A stretch of 64,000 bases of DNA from Brevibacterium sp. CS2 (GTDB lineage: Bacteria > Actinomycetota > Actinomycetes > Actinomycetales > Brevibacteriaceae). Location of the stretch: the NCBI RefSeq assembly GCF_005280295.1, contig NZ_CP040020.1, positions 1,674,001-1,738,000 on the forward strand. The letters run 5' to 3'. Position numbers and translations under genes: made by a program. Positions 13,377 through 20,872 of this stretch are shown here, piece after piece. The notes below the pieces were generated by a model. That model was not told the origin of the DNA, did not search any database, and saw nothing but the letters and a program-made list of their open reading frames with translations. The stretch's first letter is position 1, and each line of letters opens with the position of its first letter.

Positions 13377-14318
13377 GGGCGTGTCTGACAATGATGTGGT
13401 TCGCTGGCTGAGAGCCTGGGAGCATGTCGAGATTCCAACTGCTCACGGATGCTCAATGGTCGCTGATCGCTGACTTGCTGCCTGCTCCGACCGGCCGCAG
13501 GGGCCGGCCCTTCGCTGATGCCCGCCAGATGGTCGAGGGCATCATCTACCGCTACCGATGCGGGATCGCCTGGCGGGACCTGCCCGAGACGTTCGGCAAG
13601 TGGCAGACGGTATGGACCTGGCATCGCCGGATGGCCGGCGACGGCACCTGGGACACCGCGCTGGCCCGCTTGACCGCTCACGCTGACGCTGCCGGCGAGC
13701 TCGACTGGTCGCTGTCGGTGGACTCCACGATCGCGCGTGCTCATCAACACGCAACGAACATCACGCGCCTAAAAAAGGGATTCGTCGAACTACACGAATC
13801 CGGACGTCGAGCCGCCTGACCACGCGCTGGGCCGGTCCCGGGGTGGGCTGTCGACGAAGACCCATCAGCTCGTCGACGGCCACGGACTGCCGTTGGTCAC
13901 CGTGTGCACCGCCGGCCAGGACGGCGACTGCCCGATGCTCATCCCGCTCATGGATCAGCTGCGGGTCCAGCGCCCCGGACTCGGTAGCGCCCGCACCCGG
14001 CCGACAGCACTGCTGGGCGACAAGGCGTACTCCTCGCGGGCCAATCGTGCCTACCTGCGCAGCCGCCGGATTGAAGCAGTCATCCCCGAGCCGAAAGATC
14101 AACAGGGCCACCGCAAGCGCCGCGGCTCCAAGGGCGGCAGGCCGCCGAAGTTCGACGCCGAGAAGTACCGGGGCAGGAACGTCATCGAGCGCGGCTACAG
14201 CCGCCTGAAGCAGTGGCGGGCCCTGGCCACCCGCTACGACAAACTCGCCATCGTCTACCGCGCAGCAGTCGTACTCAACGCGGCTATTGCGTGGCTACAC
14301 CATTTATCGGACACGCCC
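13377..14318 (+). mobile_element. IS5-family (IS427-like) insertion sequence
   Basis: 942 bases bounded by inverted repeats GGGCGTGTCTGACAA and its near match GGGCGTGTCCGATAA. TA at 13375-13376 and 14319-14320 is the two-base target duplication, giving an original CTAG site. The downstream transposase frame ends at a TAG made of the duplicated TA plus the flanking G, so the target supplies the stop. It interrupts the TGGCACG cluster. Confidence 0.9.
13424..13819 (+). CDS. IS5-family transposase, N-terminal frame
   Basis: The first half of an IS427-group transposase: LTDAQWSLIADLLP near the start, then RPFADARQMVEGIIYRYRCGIAWRDLP, and the first catalytic Asp in LSVDSTIARAHQHA. Conservation stops at the A6 run (13771-13776), after which this frame reads unrelated sequence. 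The downstream domain continues in another frame, so the true product needs a frame change or the gene is broken. Confidence 0.85.
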   Translation: MSRFQLLTDAQWSLIADLLPAPTGRRGRPFADARQMVEGIIYRYRCGIAWRDLPETFGKWQTVWTWHRRMAGDGTWDTALARLTAHADAAGELDWSLSVDSTIARAHQHATNITRLKKGFVELHESGRRAA

Positions 14319-14321
14319 TAG
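13776..14321 (+). CDS. IS5-family transposase, C-terminal frame
   Basis: Read from the A6 run, this frame gives PDHALGRSRGGLSTKTHQLVD, then LLGDKAYSS (second Asp) and NVIERGYSRLKQWR (Glu), the DDE catalytic core of the family. It has no good start of its own upstream of the conserved part. Joining it to the first frame needs a +1 (or -2) change at AAAAAAG. That could be slippage at the run or a disabling indel. Confidence 0.8.
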   Translation, partial: RDSSNYTNPDVEPPDHALGRSRGGLSTKTHQLVDGHGLPLVTVCTAGQDGDCPMLIPLMDQLRVQRPGLGSARTRPTALLGDKAYSSRANRAYLRSRRIEAVIPEPKDQQGHRKRRGSKGGRPPKFDAEKYRGRNVIERGYSRLKQWRALATRYDKLAIVYRAAVVLNAAIAWLHHLSDTP

Positions 14322-14378
14322 TGGCACGGAGTGGCACGACGGACCGCGTGAGTCCATTCGCGGCACCTGGAGGGCACG

Positions 14379-15647
14379 ATGAGCACCATGAAGAAGCGTG
14401 AGACGGCGGCGAAGCGAGAAACCTGGGGGAGTCTTCGGAAGCTCCCGTCGGGACGGTGGCAGGCGCGTTACCCGGCCCCAGACGGGCAGATGCACTCGGC
14501 CCGCACGGAGGACGACAAGCCGTTGACGTTCCTCACCAAGACCGACGCTCGCACGTGGCTCGCCGGCGTACACACGAAAATCGCGCAGGGAGAATGGGAG
14601 CCACCCTCGGTCGTCGCGGCTCGGCGTCGAGCGGAAGCGGAAGCCGAGGAAGCGAGGTCGATCGGTTTCACCGAGTACGCCGAGCGCTGGATCGAATTCA
14701 TTCGCCTCGAACCGACACGCGGGGGAAAGAAGCGGGCGATCGCCACGGTGCGTTCTTACAAGAGCAAGGTCACCGGATACCTGATTCCCGAGTTCGGTGA
14801 CACGGAGATCCGACACATTGACATGGCTCGCATTCGGGTCATGACCCATCGTCTGGATCAGATTCCGGCGCCGCTGAACCCGAAGTCGAAGTTCAATGGC
14901 ATCACCCGTCCGGTGCTGATCGTGCTCATGATGATCCTGAGGCAGGCTGCCCGAGACGGGATTATTCCGGCGGCACCTCCCATTTCGATCCCCAAGCAGG
15001 AATCGGTACGGCATGATCACGATCATGATCCAGAGGATGACGTTGCGACTCCGGAGCAGGTCGAAGCCCTCTATGAGGCGACGCCGGATCTGTACTCGAT
15101 CATGGTCCTGCTTGCCGCTTGGTGCCAGTTGCGCCGTGGTGAGTGCCTCGGACTGCAGCGCCGGGATATCCAGTGGCATGACGACGGAACTGCCACGCTG
15201 CATGTGCGCCGGCAGTTCAACGCGAACACGGGCGCTATGTCGGACCCGAAGAGCGAGGCCGGCAAGCGAGCGCTGAGCGTTCCGCGGGTCATGGTGGAGC
15301 GTCTCAAGGAGCATCTGCGAGACAACGTCGCGCCTGAGGCGAAGGCTCCAGTGGTTCCTTCCAACGTCCGCGGCAGCGTGCCGCTGTCTCACACGAAGTG
15401 GGGGCATCTTTGGGGTGACGCCCGGGATGCGGCCAAGAGCGTGCCGCTGGGATTCCGGTTCCATGACCTTCGGCACACCGGCCTGACCCTCTTTGCGCAA
15501 GAGGGTGCGACGCTGGCCGAGTTGATGCGCCGAGGCGGCCATGCTGACATGCGGGTCGTGATCCGCTACCAGCATTCCACGATGACTCGTGACCGGGAGC
15601 TGGCCAATCGGATGAGTGACCGCGTCGAGGCTCAGCTTGCCGCCTAG
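14379..15647 (+). CDS. int: Tyrosine recombinase integrase
   Basis: 422 residues. An AP2-like/SAM-like N-terminal DNA-binding half (RWQARYPAPDGQ, then FTEYAERWIEF) precedes the catalytic domain. Active-site residues are visible: Arg in CQLRRGECLGL, the HDLRHTG box, a late His in RRGGHADMRVV, and the Tyr nucleophile in IRYQHSTM. RBS GGAGGG precedes the start. It belongs to the integrases of actinobacterial integrative plasmids/ICEs and catalyses site-specific integration and, with an Xis, excision. The heptamer cluster just upstream probably holds its arm sites. Confidence 0.92.
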   Translation: MSTMKKRETAAKRETWGSLRKLPSGRWQARYPAPDGQMHSARTEDDKPLTFLTKTDARTWLAGVHTKIAQGEWEPPSVVAARRRAEAEAEEARSIGFTEYAERWIEFIRLEPTRGGKKRAIATVRSYKSKVTGYLIPEFGDTEIRHIDMARIRVMTHRLDQIPAPLNPKSKFNGITRPVLIVLMMILRQAARDGIIPAAPPISIPKQESVRHDHDHDPEDDVATPEQVEALYEATPDLYSIMVLLAAWCQLRRGECLGLQRRDIQWHDDGTATLHVRRQFNANTGAMSDPKSEAGKRALSVPRVMVERLKEHLRDNVAPEAKAPVVPSNVRGSVPLSHTKWGHLWGDARDAAKSVPLGFRFHDLRHTGLTLFAQEGATLAELMRRGGHADMRVVIRYQHSTMTRDRELANRMSDRVEAQLAA

Positions 15648-15714
15648 ACGAGCGAGTCAGCAGAGTCCTCCCCGGACACCGATGGACACCTGTGAAGGGA
15701 GGGGAACTCGCTAG

Positions 15715-15936
15715 ATGAAAGGACAAGTGATGGACGTTCGGAGTCGATCAGAATCATCGAGACCCGCCTTGGTGTCGTTGACGGAAGCGGCAGAACGGTT
15801 CGGCGTCTCGGTCAAGACACTGCGGCGCAGAATCGCAGACGGAACCATCCATGGTTATCGGGTCGGACGCCTGATCCGTGTTGACCTGGACGAACTGCAT
15901 GACCGCCTACTCGTAGAGATCCCGTCGGTGAGATGA
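15715..15936 (+). CDS. Excisionase-like helix-turn-helix protein
   Basis: 73 residues with a MerR-type winged helix: LTEAAERFGVSVKTLRRRIA then IHGYRVGRLIRVDLDEL, the excisionase/DNA-binding (helix_turn_helix_17-like) fold. It follows the integrase by 67 bases on the same strand, the usual place for xis. Two starts are possible (15715 with GGGAGGGG, or 15730); the first is taken for its stronger RBS. Confidence 0.8.
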   Translation: MKGQVMDVRSRSESSRPALVSLTEAAERFGVSVKTLRRRIADGTIHGYRVGRLIRVDLDELHDRLLVEIPSVR

Positions 15937-16111
15937 GAAAGTCAGGTGAGGGGGCGAGGCATATGGGCCCCGCCCCCTCACTCGTGCGGTGGGTCGCAAA
16001 GTCTCGGATTCGGAACCACACGGTTCCATCCCATCCAGTTCAGACCAGAGAGCCAGTCTCAAGGAGGAGGCGTCGCGACGGCCGGGATCGCCGGGAGCAT
16101 AGACTCCTCCC
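15937..16111. other. Intergenic region between xis and lsr2
   Basis: It holds GAGGGGGCGAGGC...GCCCCGCCCCCTCAC, an imperfect GC-rich dyad at about 15948-15980 that may end the int-xis transcript. No gene was recognised. Confidence 0.4.
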
Positions 16112-16456
16112 ATGAGCAGGAAGACCATCGAACTACTCGTGGACGATCTCGACGGCACAGTGCTCGAACCCGGCGAGGGGACGGCAGTCACGTTCGGGCT
16201 CGACAAGCGGACCTATGAGATTGACCTTTCCAGCAGTCACGTTCAGGAGCTACACGACGCACTGGCCCCTTACCTGCGCGTGGCGCGATCCGTGAAGGGT
16301 CAAGCGCCCTCGCGTGCTCGTAGTGCCGACACGCGACAGCGCAGCGGTTACAAGCTCAGCGAAATTCGCCGATGGGCTCAAGAGAACGGGCGCGACGTTC
16401 CTGCCCGTGGAAGGGTCCCCAACGCCGCCATTGACGCCTACAACGCCGCACACTGA
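16112..16456 (+). CDS. lsr2: Lsr2-family nucleoid-associated protein
   Basis: 114 residues, the Lsr2 length. The N-terminal dimerisation part reads TIELLVDDLDGTVLEPGEGT and the C-terminal DNA-binding part carries IRRWAQENGRDVPARGRVP, whose RGR is the AT-hook-like minor-groove anchor. Lsr2 silences AT-rich foreign DNA. A copy on an integrative element probably regulates the element or counters the host Lsr2. It stands alone, on the plus strand. Confidence 0.92.
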   Translation: MSRKTIELLVDDLDGTVLEPGEGTAVTFGLDKRTYEIDLSSSHVQELHDALAPYLRVARSVKGQAPSRARSADTRQRSGYKLSEIRRWAQENGRDVPARGRVPNAAIDAYNAAH

Positions 16457-16557
16457 GCCGGACGACCTCGCCGAGAGGGTACGAGCACGATCCGGCGTCG
16501 GCACGCCTATCGCGATGCCGTCCCAACCAGATGGCGCAGCTCAATTGGCCGAGCAGG

Positions 16558-16959
16558 TCACGACGCCGCGGGATCCTTCTGTGGACTCGTCGCGGCGGGG
16601 TTTGACTCGTCTCCGTCTGGGACCTCAGTAGTGGCTTGTGCTGCACGTTGACGTTGCACGCGTTCGACGCCGCGTGCGTTGGCCAACAGGACGAGGCTCA
16701 TCGGACCCATAATCAGGAACTTGAACGCCGACCAGACGCACACGAGGAAGACCAGGTGCAACCACCCGGGCCCGCCGTTGTCGATCGCGACGGTGCACCA
16801 GTAGGCGATCACGAAGTAGACGCCGGAGATGAGCATGGCGGGCACGCCCCACTTCAGGCCGGCGCGTGTGCGGATGAAGTCGAGCAGGATGTTGCTGGGG
16901 AGCCAGGCCCGCAGGATCCCGCGGGTACGGATGCTGGCGACGAGTATGGTGCGGAGCAT
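16558..16959 (-). CDS. Small membrane protein of the integrative element
   Basis: 133 residues with two or three helices: LISGVYFVIAYWCTVAID, then LHLVFLVCVWSAFKFLIMG and MSLVLLANA. The charged C-terminal tail is Gln/Ala/Pro-rich. The ATG at 16959 follows GGGAGGAC; a longer in-frame reading adds an unsupported leader. Similar short proteins are common on Micrococcales mobile elements and are sometimes labelled sulfate permease, which the size does not support. Function unknown. Confidence 0.65.
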   Translation of the reverse strand: MLRTILVASIRTRGILRAWLPSNILLDFIRTRAGLKWGVPAMLISGVYFVIAYWCTVAIDNGGPGWLHLVFLVCVWSAFKFLIMGPMSLVLLANARGVERVQRQRAAQATTEVPDGDESNPAATSPQKDPAAS

Positions 16960-17198
16960 GGCACAGTCCTCCCAAGAGGCGACGCATCTTCGGGAGGGAC
17001 GTGCCAGGGGCGGTGTCCCCTGACCTGTCAACCACCGCACCCAGAGGATGCGACAGCGTAGCTAACTTTGTATCGCCTACGTCACAGTCTACCGACTCGA
17101 TCACGACGGTGGAAGGGCGACAAGTCCGTGCGGCCCTCGCCGCGTGTGCTCCGTTGCGCGACGCATGGTGTGCCTGCCCCGCGAGGGAGGTCATCATC

Positions 17199-17936
17199 AT
17201 GGCAGACCATACCGACGGGCAACTCGCCTTCGACTTCAACGCGATGGCCCGTGAGGATGCCCGCGCACGCCTGGACGAATGGGAAGGCGCGCCGCTGAGC
17301 TTCACCCGCGACTACTTCACCCCAGCCCGGTTCGATGAGGCCTTCGAGCATTGGAAGTTCCTCAACGGGTCTCTCGGCTCGTGGAAGCGCAGTCACATGT
17401 GGCATCGCGAGGGATGGAACGGTGCAGGCACCGAGTTCGGTGAGCACCGCGGGGAGATCTTCTCCGCCGAACTCTCCCCAGAGGACGGGCATGAGGGCCC
17501 CGGCGGCATGCTCACCCAGATGATCTGCGAGCTCTGCGACTGGCACGTCATTGCCGAGGACGACAACACGGCCGTGGAAGCGTGGCACGATCACGCAGTG
17601 CCCGGCTGGCGTGAGTTGCCGGTCCTCCCGGCAGCGATCCGCGTCCGCGACGGTGGAGCGACGTTGTCGAAACTGGCGATGAAGTGGATCACCGAGCGCT
17701 ATCCGCAGCACATGCAGGTCCCCGGCGCACCGATCATCACCGAGCGAAGTTCCTCCGGTACCCGTCACGTGCACCACTACTCGCCGTGGGGCGGCTACGA
17801 CCTCTCCCACACCGCACTCGAGCGCCCCGCCGCCCCGGAGGTGTCCTCGCGGGCACCTCGGCGGGAGCTGCCACCGTTCGTACCGGCCTCGCCGCCCGGG
17901 CAGTCCAGGAAGGCCGGTCCTGAGCTGTCCCGGTGA
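17199..17936 (+). CDS. Conserved integrative-element protein (DUF6349-like)
   Basis: 245 residues, start at 17199 after GAGGGAGG. Features: QLAFDFNAMAREDARARLDEW at the start, a Trp/His-rich middle (WKRSHMWHREGWNG), a CxxC-like MICELCDWH, and a Pro-rich tail. I recall this arrangement from DUF6349 proteins on actinobacterial conjugative elements. No catalytic motif is evident. Divergent from the membrane-protein gene, with 239 bases between them for control. Confidence 0.55.
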   Translation: MADHTDGQLAFDFNAMAREDARARLDEWEGAPLSFTRDYFTPARFDEAFEHWKFLNGSLGSWKRSHMWHREGWNGAGTEFGEHRGEIFSAELSPEDGHEGPGGMLTQMICELCDWHVIAEDDNTAVEAWHDHAVPGWRELPVLPAAIRVRDGGATLSKLAMKWITERYPQHMQVPGAPIITERSSSGTRHVHHYSPWGGYDLSHTALERPAAPEVSSRAPRRELPPFVPASPPGQSRKAGPELSR

Positions 17937-17980
17937 GGTGAGCATGCCAGGAGGGCCGGAACCGCTATCGGTTCCGGCCC

Positions 17981-18595
17981 TCAGACTGTGCGGCGGGTGG
18001 GTCGGGTCAGTTCGCCGGTCTCTGGGTCCAGCCGGGCGTAGTATTCCTCCTCGGCTTGTTCTCGGCGAGCGACGTCGGAGACGACGAAGTTCACGAAGCC
18101 GGCATCACGGTCAGTGATCGCGGCGTCCTCGATCGGTTCTGCCTGCTCCTCACCGGGCCAGACGGTCTGCCGGGTCGGGCGGTCCCGATCCAGCCTGGTC
18201 CCCGAAGCTGCGACCCAGTCGCGCAGTCGCTGCCGGGACTCGGCGAAGTCCCGGAGCCACCCGATGGGTGCGGACCCGTTCTGCTGCGGGTCATAGGCGC
18301 ACAGCCAGTGGATGTGCAGGGCGCTGAGTTCCCAGACCAGCTCCGGGTGCCGGTGCCAGTACGGAGGAATCACCGCCGCCGGCAGTCCGAACTCGTGGCG
18401 CAACCAGTCCACCCACCGGTTGAGCTCCAGCCAGGCTTCTTCGGCCTCCTCCGCACCGAGGAGGTTCCAGTTGACCGGGCCCGGCGGCTCGTCCAGAGCC
18501 GCGGGCCCACTGCTGGGAGAGATTGGCGCGTCGGGCTCGGGCTCGTCTGGCTCGGGTACAGCTTCTGGGCCGGGGGTGATGTCGTCTTCATCCAT
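17981..18595 (-). CDS. Hypothetical protein of the integrative element
   Basis: 204 residues. The first 45 are acidic and Pro-rich (PEPDEPEPDAP), followed by a Trp-rich globular part (WLELNRWVDWLRHEFG, HIHWLCAYDP) and an ending EEYYARLDPETGELTRP. This looks like the DUF-type proteins carried with relaxase/coupling genes on actinobacterial ICEs. It is convergent with the DUF6349-like gene and just downstream of the truncated gene at 18605, probably in one operon with it. Function not recognised. Confidence 0.6.
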   Translation of the reverse strand: MDEDDITPGPEAVPEPDEPEPDAPISPSSGPAALDEPPGPVNWNLLGAEEAEEAWLELNRWVDWLRHEFGLPAAVIPPYWHRHPELVWELSALHIHWLCAYDPQQNGSAPIGWLRDFAESRQRLRDWVAASGTRLDRDRPTRQTVWPGEEQAEPIEDAAITDRDAGFVNFVVSDVARREQAEEEYYARLDPETGELTRPTRRTV

Positions 18596-18604
18596 GGGGT
18601 CCTC

Positions 18605-18846
18605 CTACTGGCCCATCGCGACGGTCTCGGGCTGCTGTGCCTTCCGCTCGGGTGCCTCGAACGCCTGGGCACGCTGGGCGGTGACCTGCTCCTGCGTGAG
18701 GCCCTCGTTCTGCGGGGTCCGGTCGACGATGTACGTCGAGCGGGCGGCGTCGTGGCCAATCTTGCGGGCGACGAATTCCTCGCCGCCGTGCTGGTGTCCG
18801 TCACGGTCGTAGGTGTACTCGCGCACGTACCCGTCGGCGACGAAGT
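18605..18846 (-). pseudogene. C-terminal remnant of an element gene, 5' end cut by IS3
   Basis: The frame stays open to the IS3 boundary near 18847 and reads HFVADGYVREYTYDRDGHQ before a GGEEFVARKIGHDAARS segment. An ATG at 18826 exists but lacks a clear RBS and lies inside the conserved-looking stretch, so the gene most likely began further upstream and was severed by the insertion. Nothing continuing it is seen on the far side of the IS. Family unknown. Confidence 0.6.
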
Positions 18847-18887
18847 GTCAAGCCCTGGGTTTGGTAGAGGCTTCTTTTCTTGGTTTC

Positions 18888-19811
18888 CTATGCGGCCACG
18901 CCTGTAGTGGTCTGCTGTTTGATCCAATCAGAATGCGCCTCGATCGGCGGTCGGTAGTGCAGCGCCGAATGCAGTCGGACGTGGTTGTACCAAGCCACCC
19001 ACTTCGACGTCTCGGCCATTACTTCGATCACTCCCGACCACTCCCGCCGGTCGATCAGTTCGGCCTTGTACACCGAGTTCAGCGCCTCGGCCATCGCGTT
19101 ATCGAAGGAATCGCCCCGCGAACCCACCGATGCCACGATCGCAGACTCAGCCAGCGTCTCGCCATAGCGAATCGAGCGGAACTGGACTCCGCGATCCGAG
19201 TGGTGAACGAGCCCGGATACATCGTGCCCGGCCCGGTACTTCGCCGCCAGAGCCATCGTGAGCGCGTCCCGGGCCAGGGATTCACGCATATGGTTCGTCA
19301 CCTGCCAGCCGACGATCTCGCGATGGAACACATCGAGGATGAACGTCGTGTACACCCACCCCGAGCGCGTCGGCACATAGGTGATATCGGCCACCCATAA
19401 GCAGTTCGGTGCAGGCGCGGTGAACTCCCGCTCGACGAGGTCCTCCGGGCACTCCTCGGCTCTGGCCGATGCCGTCTTGGGACGTTTGCGTTTGCGCCGC
19501 ACCCCATCGATGCCCAGTTGGCGCATCAAGCGCTCGACCGTGCAGCGGGCCACCGGCCCGAACCGGTCGGCGTGATCACGGTTGATCGCTTTCCACATCT
19601 TGCGCACTCCATAGCAGGAGTAGTTCGCTTCGTAGATGTCCTGGATGACGACCATGAGATCGCAGTCCCGAATAGCCCGGGCCGAGGGCCGGCGCAGTTT
19701 GTACGCGTAGTACGAGCTCACAGCGATCCGTGCAGCAGTCCCGCGCAGGACCCGCACGATCGGCTCGACTCCGAACTCGTCACGATTCTCGTCGATGAAG
19801 TCGACGATCAC
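18888..19811 (-). CDS. IS3-family transposase orfB (DDE integrase)
   Basis: 307 residues if started at the in-frame GTG at 19811. In practice it is probably made as an OrfAB fusion by a -1 frameshift in the orfA tail. Catalytic residues sit in CLWVADITYVP (D), LVHHSDRGVQF (D) and NAMAEALNSVYKAEL (E). The HTH-like YSCYGVRKMWKAINRD segment and the C-terminal YNHVRLHSALHYRPP are family-typical. It appears intact. Confidence 0.9.
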   Translation of the reverse strand: MIVDFIDENRDEFGVEPIVRVLRGTAARIAVSSYYAYKLRRPSARAIRDCDLMVVIQDIYEANYSCYGVRKMWKAINRDHADRFGPVARCTVERLMRQLGIDGVRRKRKRPKTASARAEECPEDLVEREFTAPAPNCLWVADITYVPTRSGWVYTTFILDVFHREIVGWQVTNHMRESLARDALTMALAAKYRAGHDVSGLVHHSDRGVQFRSIRYGETLAESAIVASVGSRGDSFDNAMAEALNSVYKAELIDRREWSGVIEVMAETSKWVAWYNHVRLHSALHYRPPIEAHSDWIKQQTTTGVAA

Positions 19812-20119
19812 CTTGATGGGCGGTCGAGCTCCGCCGCGAAGAAAGCCGATGCTCTGCGCAGGATCTCGTTTGCTCGCCTGGCTTCGGCCAGCTCCGCCCG
19901 CAAGCGTCGGTTTTCCGATTCCAGATCCACAGACTCCGACGGTGTGATCCTGCCGGATTCCTTGTGCTTCCGCACCCACACGCGCAAGGTCTCCTTACTC
20001 AACCCGAGCTCTTTCGCGACCCGAGTAATCGAGCCGTTGGCAGTCGCGGGATCGGCCTGAGCGTGAATGACGAGCTCTACTGCACGAGCCCTGAGCTCGT
20101 CGGTGTACTTCACTGGCAT
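19808..20119 (-). CDS. IS3-family transposase orfA
   Basis: 103 residues. A helix-turn-helix (ITRVAKELGLSKETLRVWVR) is followed by a leucine-zipper-like coiled coil (LESENRRLRAELAEARRANE) that binds and pairs the ends. The ATG at 20119 follows AAGGAG. It overlaps orfB in the -1 frame near its end. Confidence 0.88.
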   Translation of the reverse strand: MPVKYTDELRARAVELVIHAQADPATANGSITRVAKELGLSKETLRVWVRKHKESGRITPSESVDLESENRRLRAELAEARRANEILRRASAFFAAELDRPSR

Positions 20120-20176
20120 GAGAGAAACTCCTTCTTCCAATCTCCCTGCCTCCATTATCCCCGGGGCGATTCACCT

Positions 20177-20872
20177 TTTCCCGGCACCCTGGACGACCGC
20201 GACGCCGCCCGCGCCGTACGTCTGGGCGGCGGAACTGCCGTGCCGCTGTGGCACGCCGGCCAGTCCCTGCACGGGGTCGACGCCGTGGTGCTGCCCGGCG
20301 GGTTCTCCTACGGCGTCTATCTGCGGGCCGGGGCCATCGCCCGGTTCGCCCCCGTGATGGAAACTGTGGTGAAGGAAGCCGGTGCGGCGGCGTCGTCCTC
20401 CCCACTGCCGGTGCTGGGCATCTGCAACGGTTTCCCAATCCTCACCGAAGCCCAGCTGCTGCCGGGGTCGATGATCAAGAACGACCACCTGAAGTTCCTG
20501 TGCAAGGACCAGGTGCTGCGCGTGGAGAACAACCAGACCGTCTGGACCTCCCAGTTCACCGACAATGAACTGATCACTGTGCCGATGAAGAACCAAGACG
20601 GCCACTATGTGGTCTCTGCCGAGGAGCTGGAACGGATCGAAGCCGAGTCCCGCGTGGTCTTCCGCTACGTGGGCGCCAACCCGAACGGTTCACGCCACGG
20701 CATCGCCGGGGTCACCAATGAGCGCGGCAACGTGGTGGGACTGATGCCTCACCCCGAACACGCTGTGGAGGCCGGGTACGGACCCGACGACGCCATCGGT
20801 ATGCGCGAAGGCACTGACGGCCTGACGATCTTCACCTCAGTGGTCTCCTCCCTGGCAGGAGACACCACGTGA
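20177..20872 (+). pseudogene. purQ: Phosphoribosylformylglycinamidine synthase subunit I, 5'-truncated
   Basis: Recognisable PurQ starts at FPGTLDDRDAARAV (codon at 20177), so about the first ten residues and the start codon are missing, replaced by IS3-edge sequence. The frame stays open back into the IS, with the nearest plausible start a GTG near 20062, so a fusion could be made. The glutaminase triad Cys (GICNG) and His/Glu (MPHPEHAVE) remain. Two conserved motifs are altered: GGFSYGDY reads GGFSYGVY and GICNGFQIL reads GICNGFPIL. With the lost N-terminus, this suggests decay. It overlaps purL. Confidence 0.82.

Larger units (their letters stand above)
13208..14338. repeat. Cluster of seven TGGCACG heptamers (possible integrase/Xis arm sites)
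   Basis: TGGCACG occurs at 13208-13214, 13219-13225, 14322-14328 and 14332-14338, and inverted (CGTGCCA) at 13280-13286, 13294-13300 and 13304-13310. Removing the IS5 copy joins all seven within about 190 bases directly upstream of the integrase gene. Clustered short repeats beside a tyrosine integrase are typical of arm-type attP sites, but this role is inferred. Confidence 0.55.
18847..20157 (-). mobile_element. IS3-family insertion sequence at the left edge of the purL block
   Basis: About 1.31 kb with orfA and orfB on the minus strand. The left end near 18847 begins TGTCAAGCCCTGGGTTTGG; the right end is placed near 20157, just upstream of orfA, but the terminal repeats match only weakly, so it is uncertain by some bases. 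No target duplication is seen: the left flank is a cut element gene and the right flank a cut purQ, which suggests recombination between copies rather than simple insertion. Confidence 0.8.

Noticed and set aside
16558-16959. Sulfate permease
   Set aside because: At 133 residues with two or three helices it is far too small; the label seems to be a propagated misannotation.
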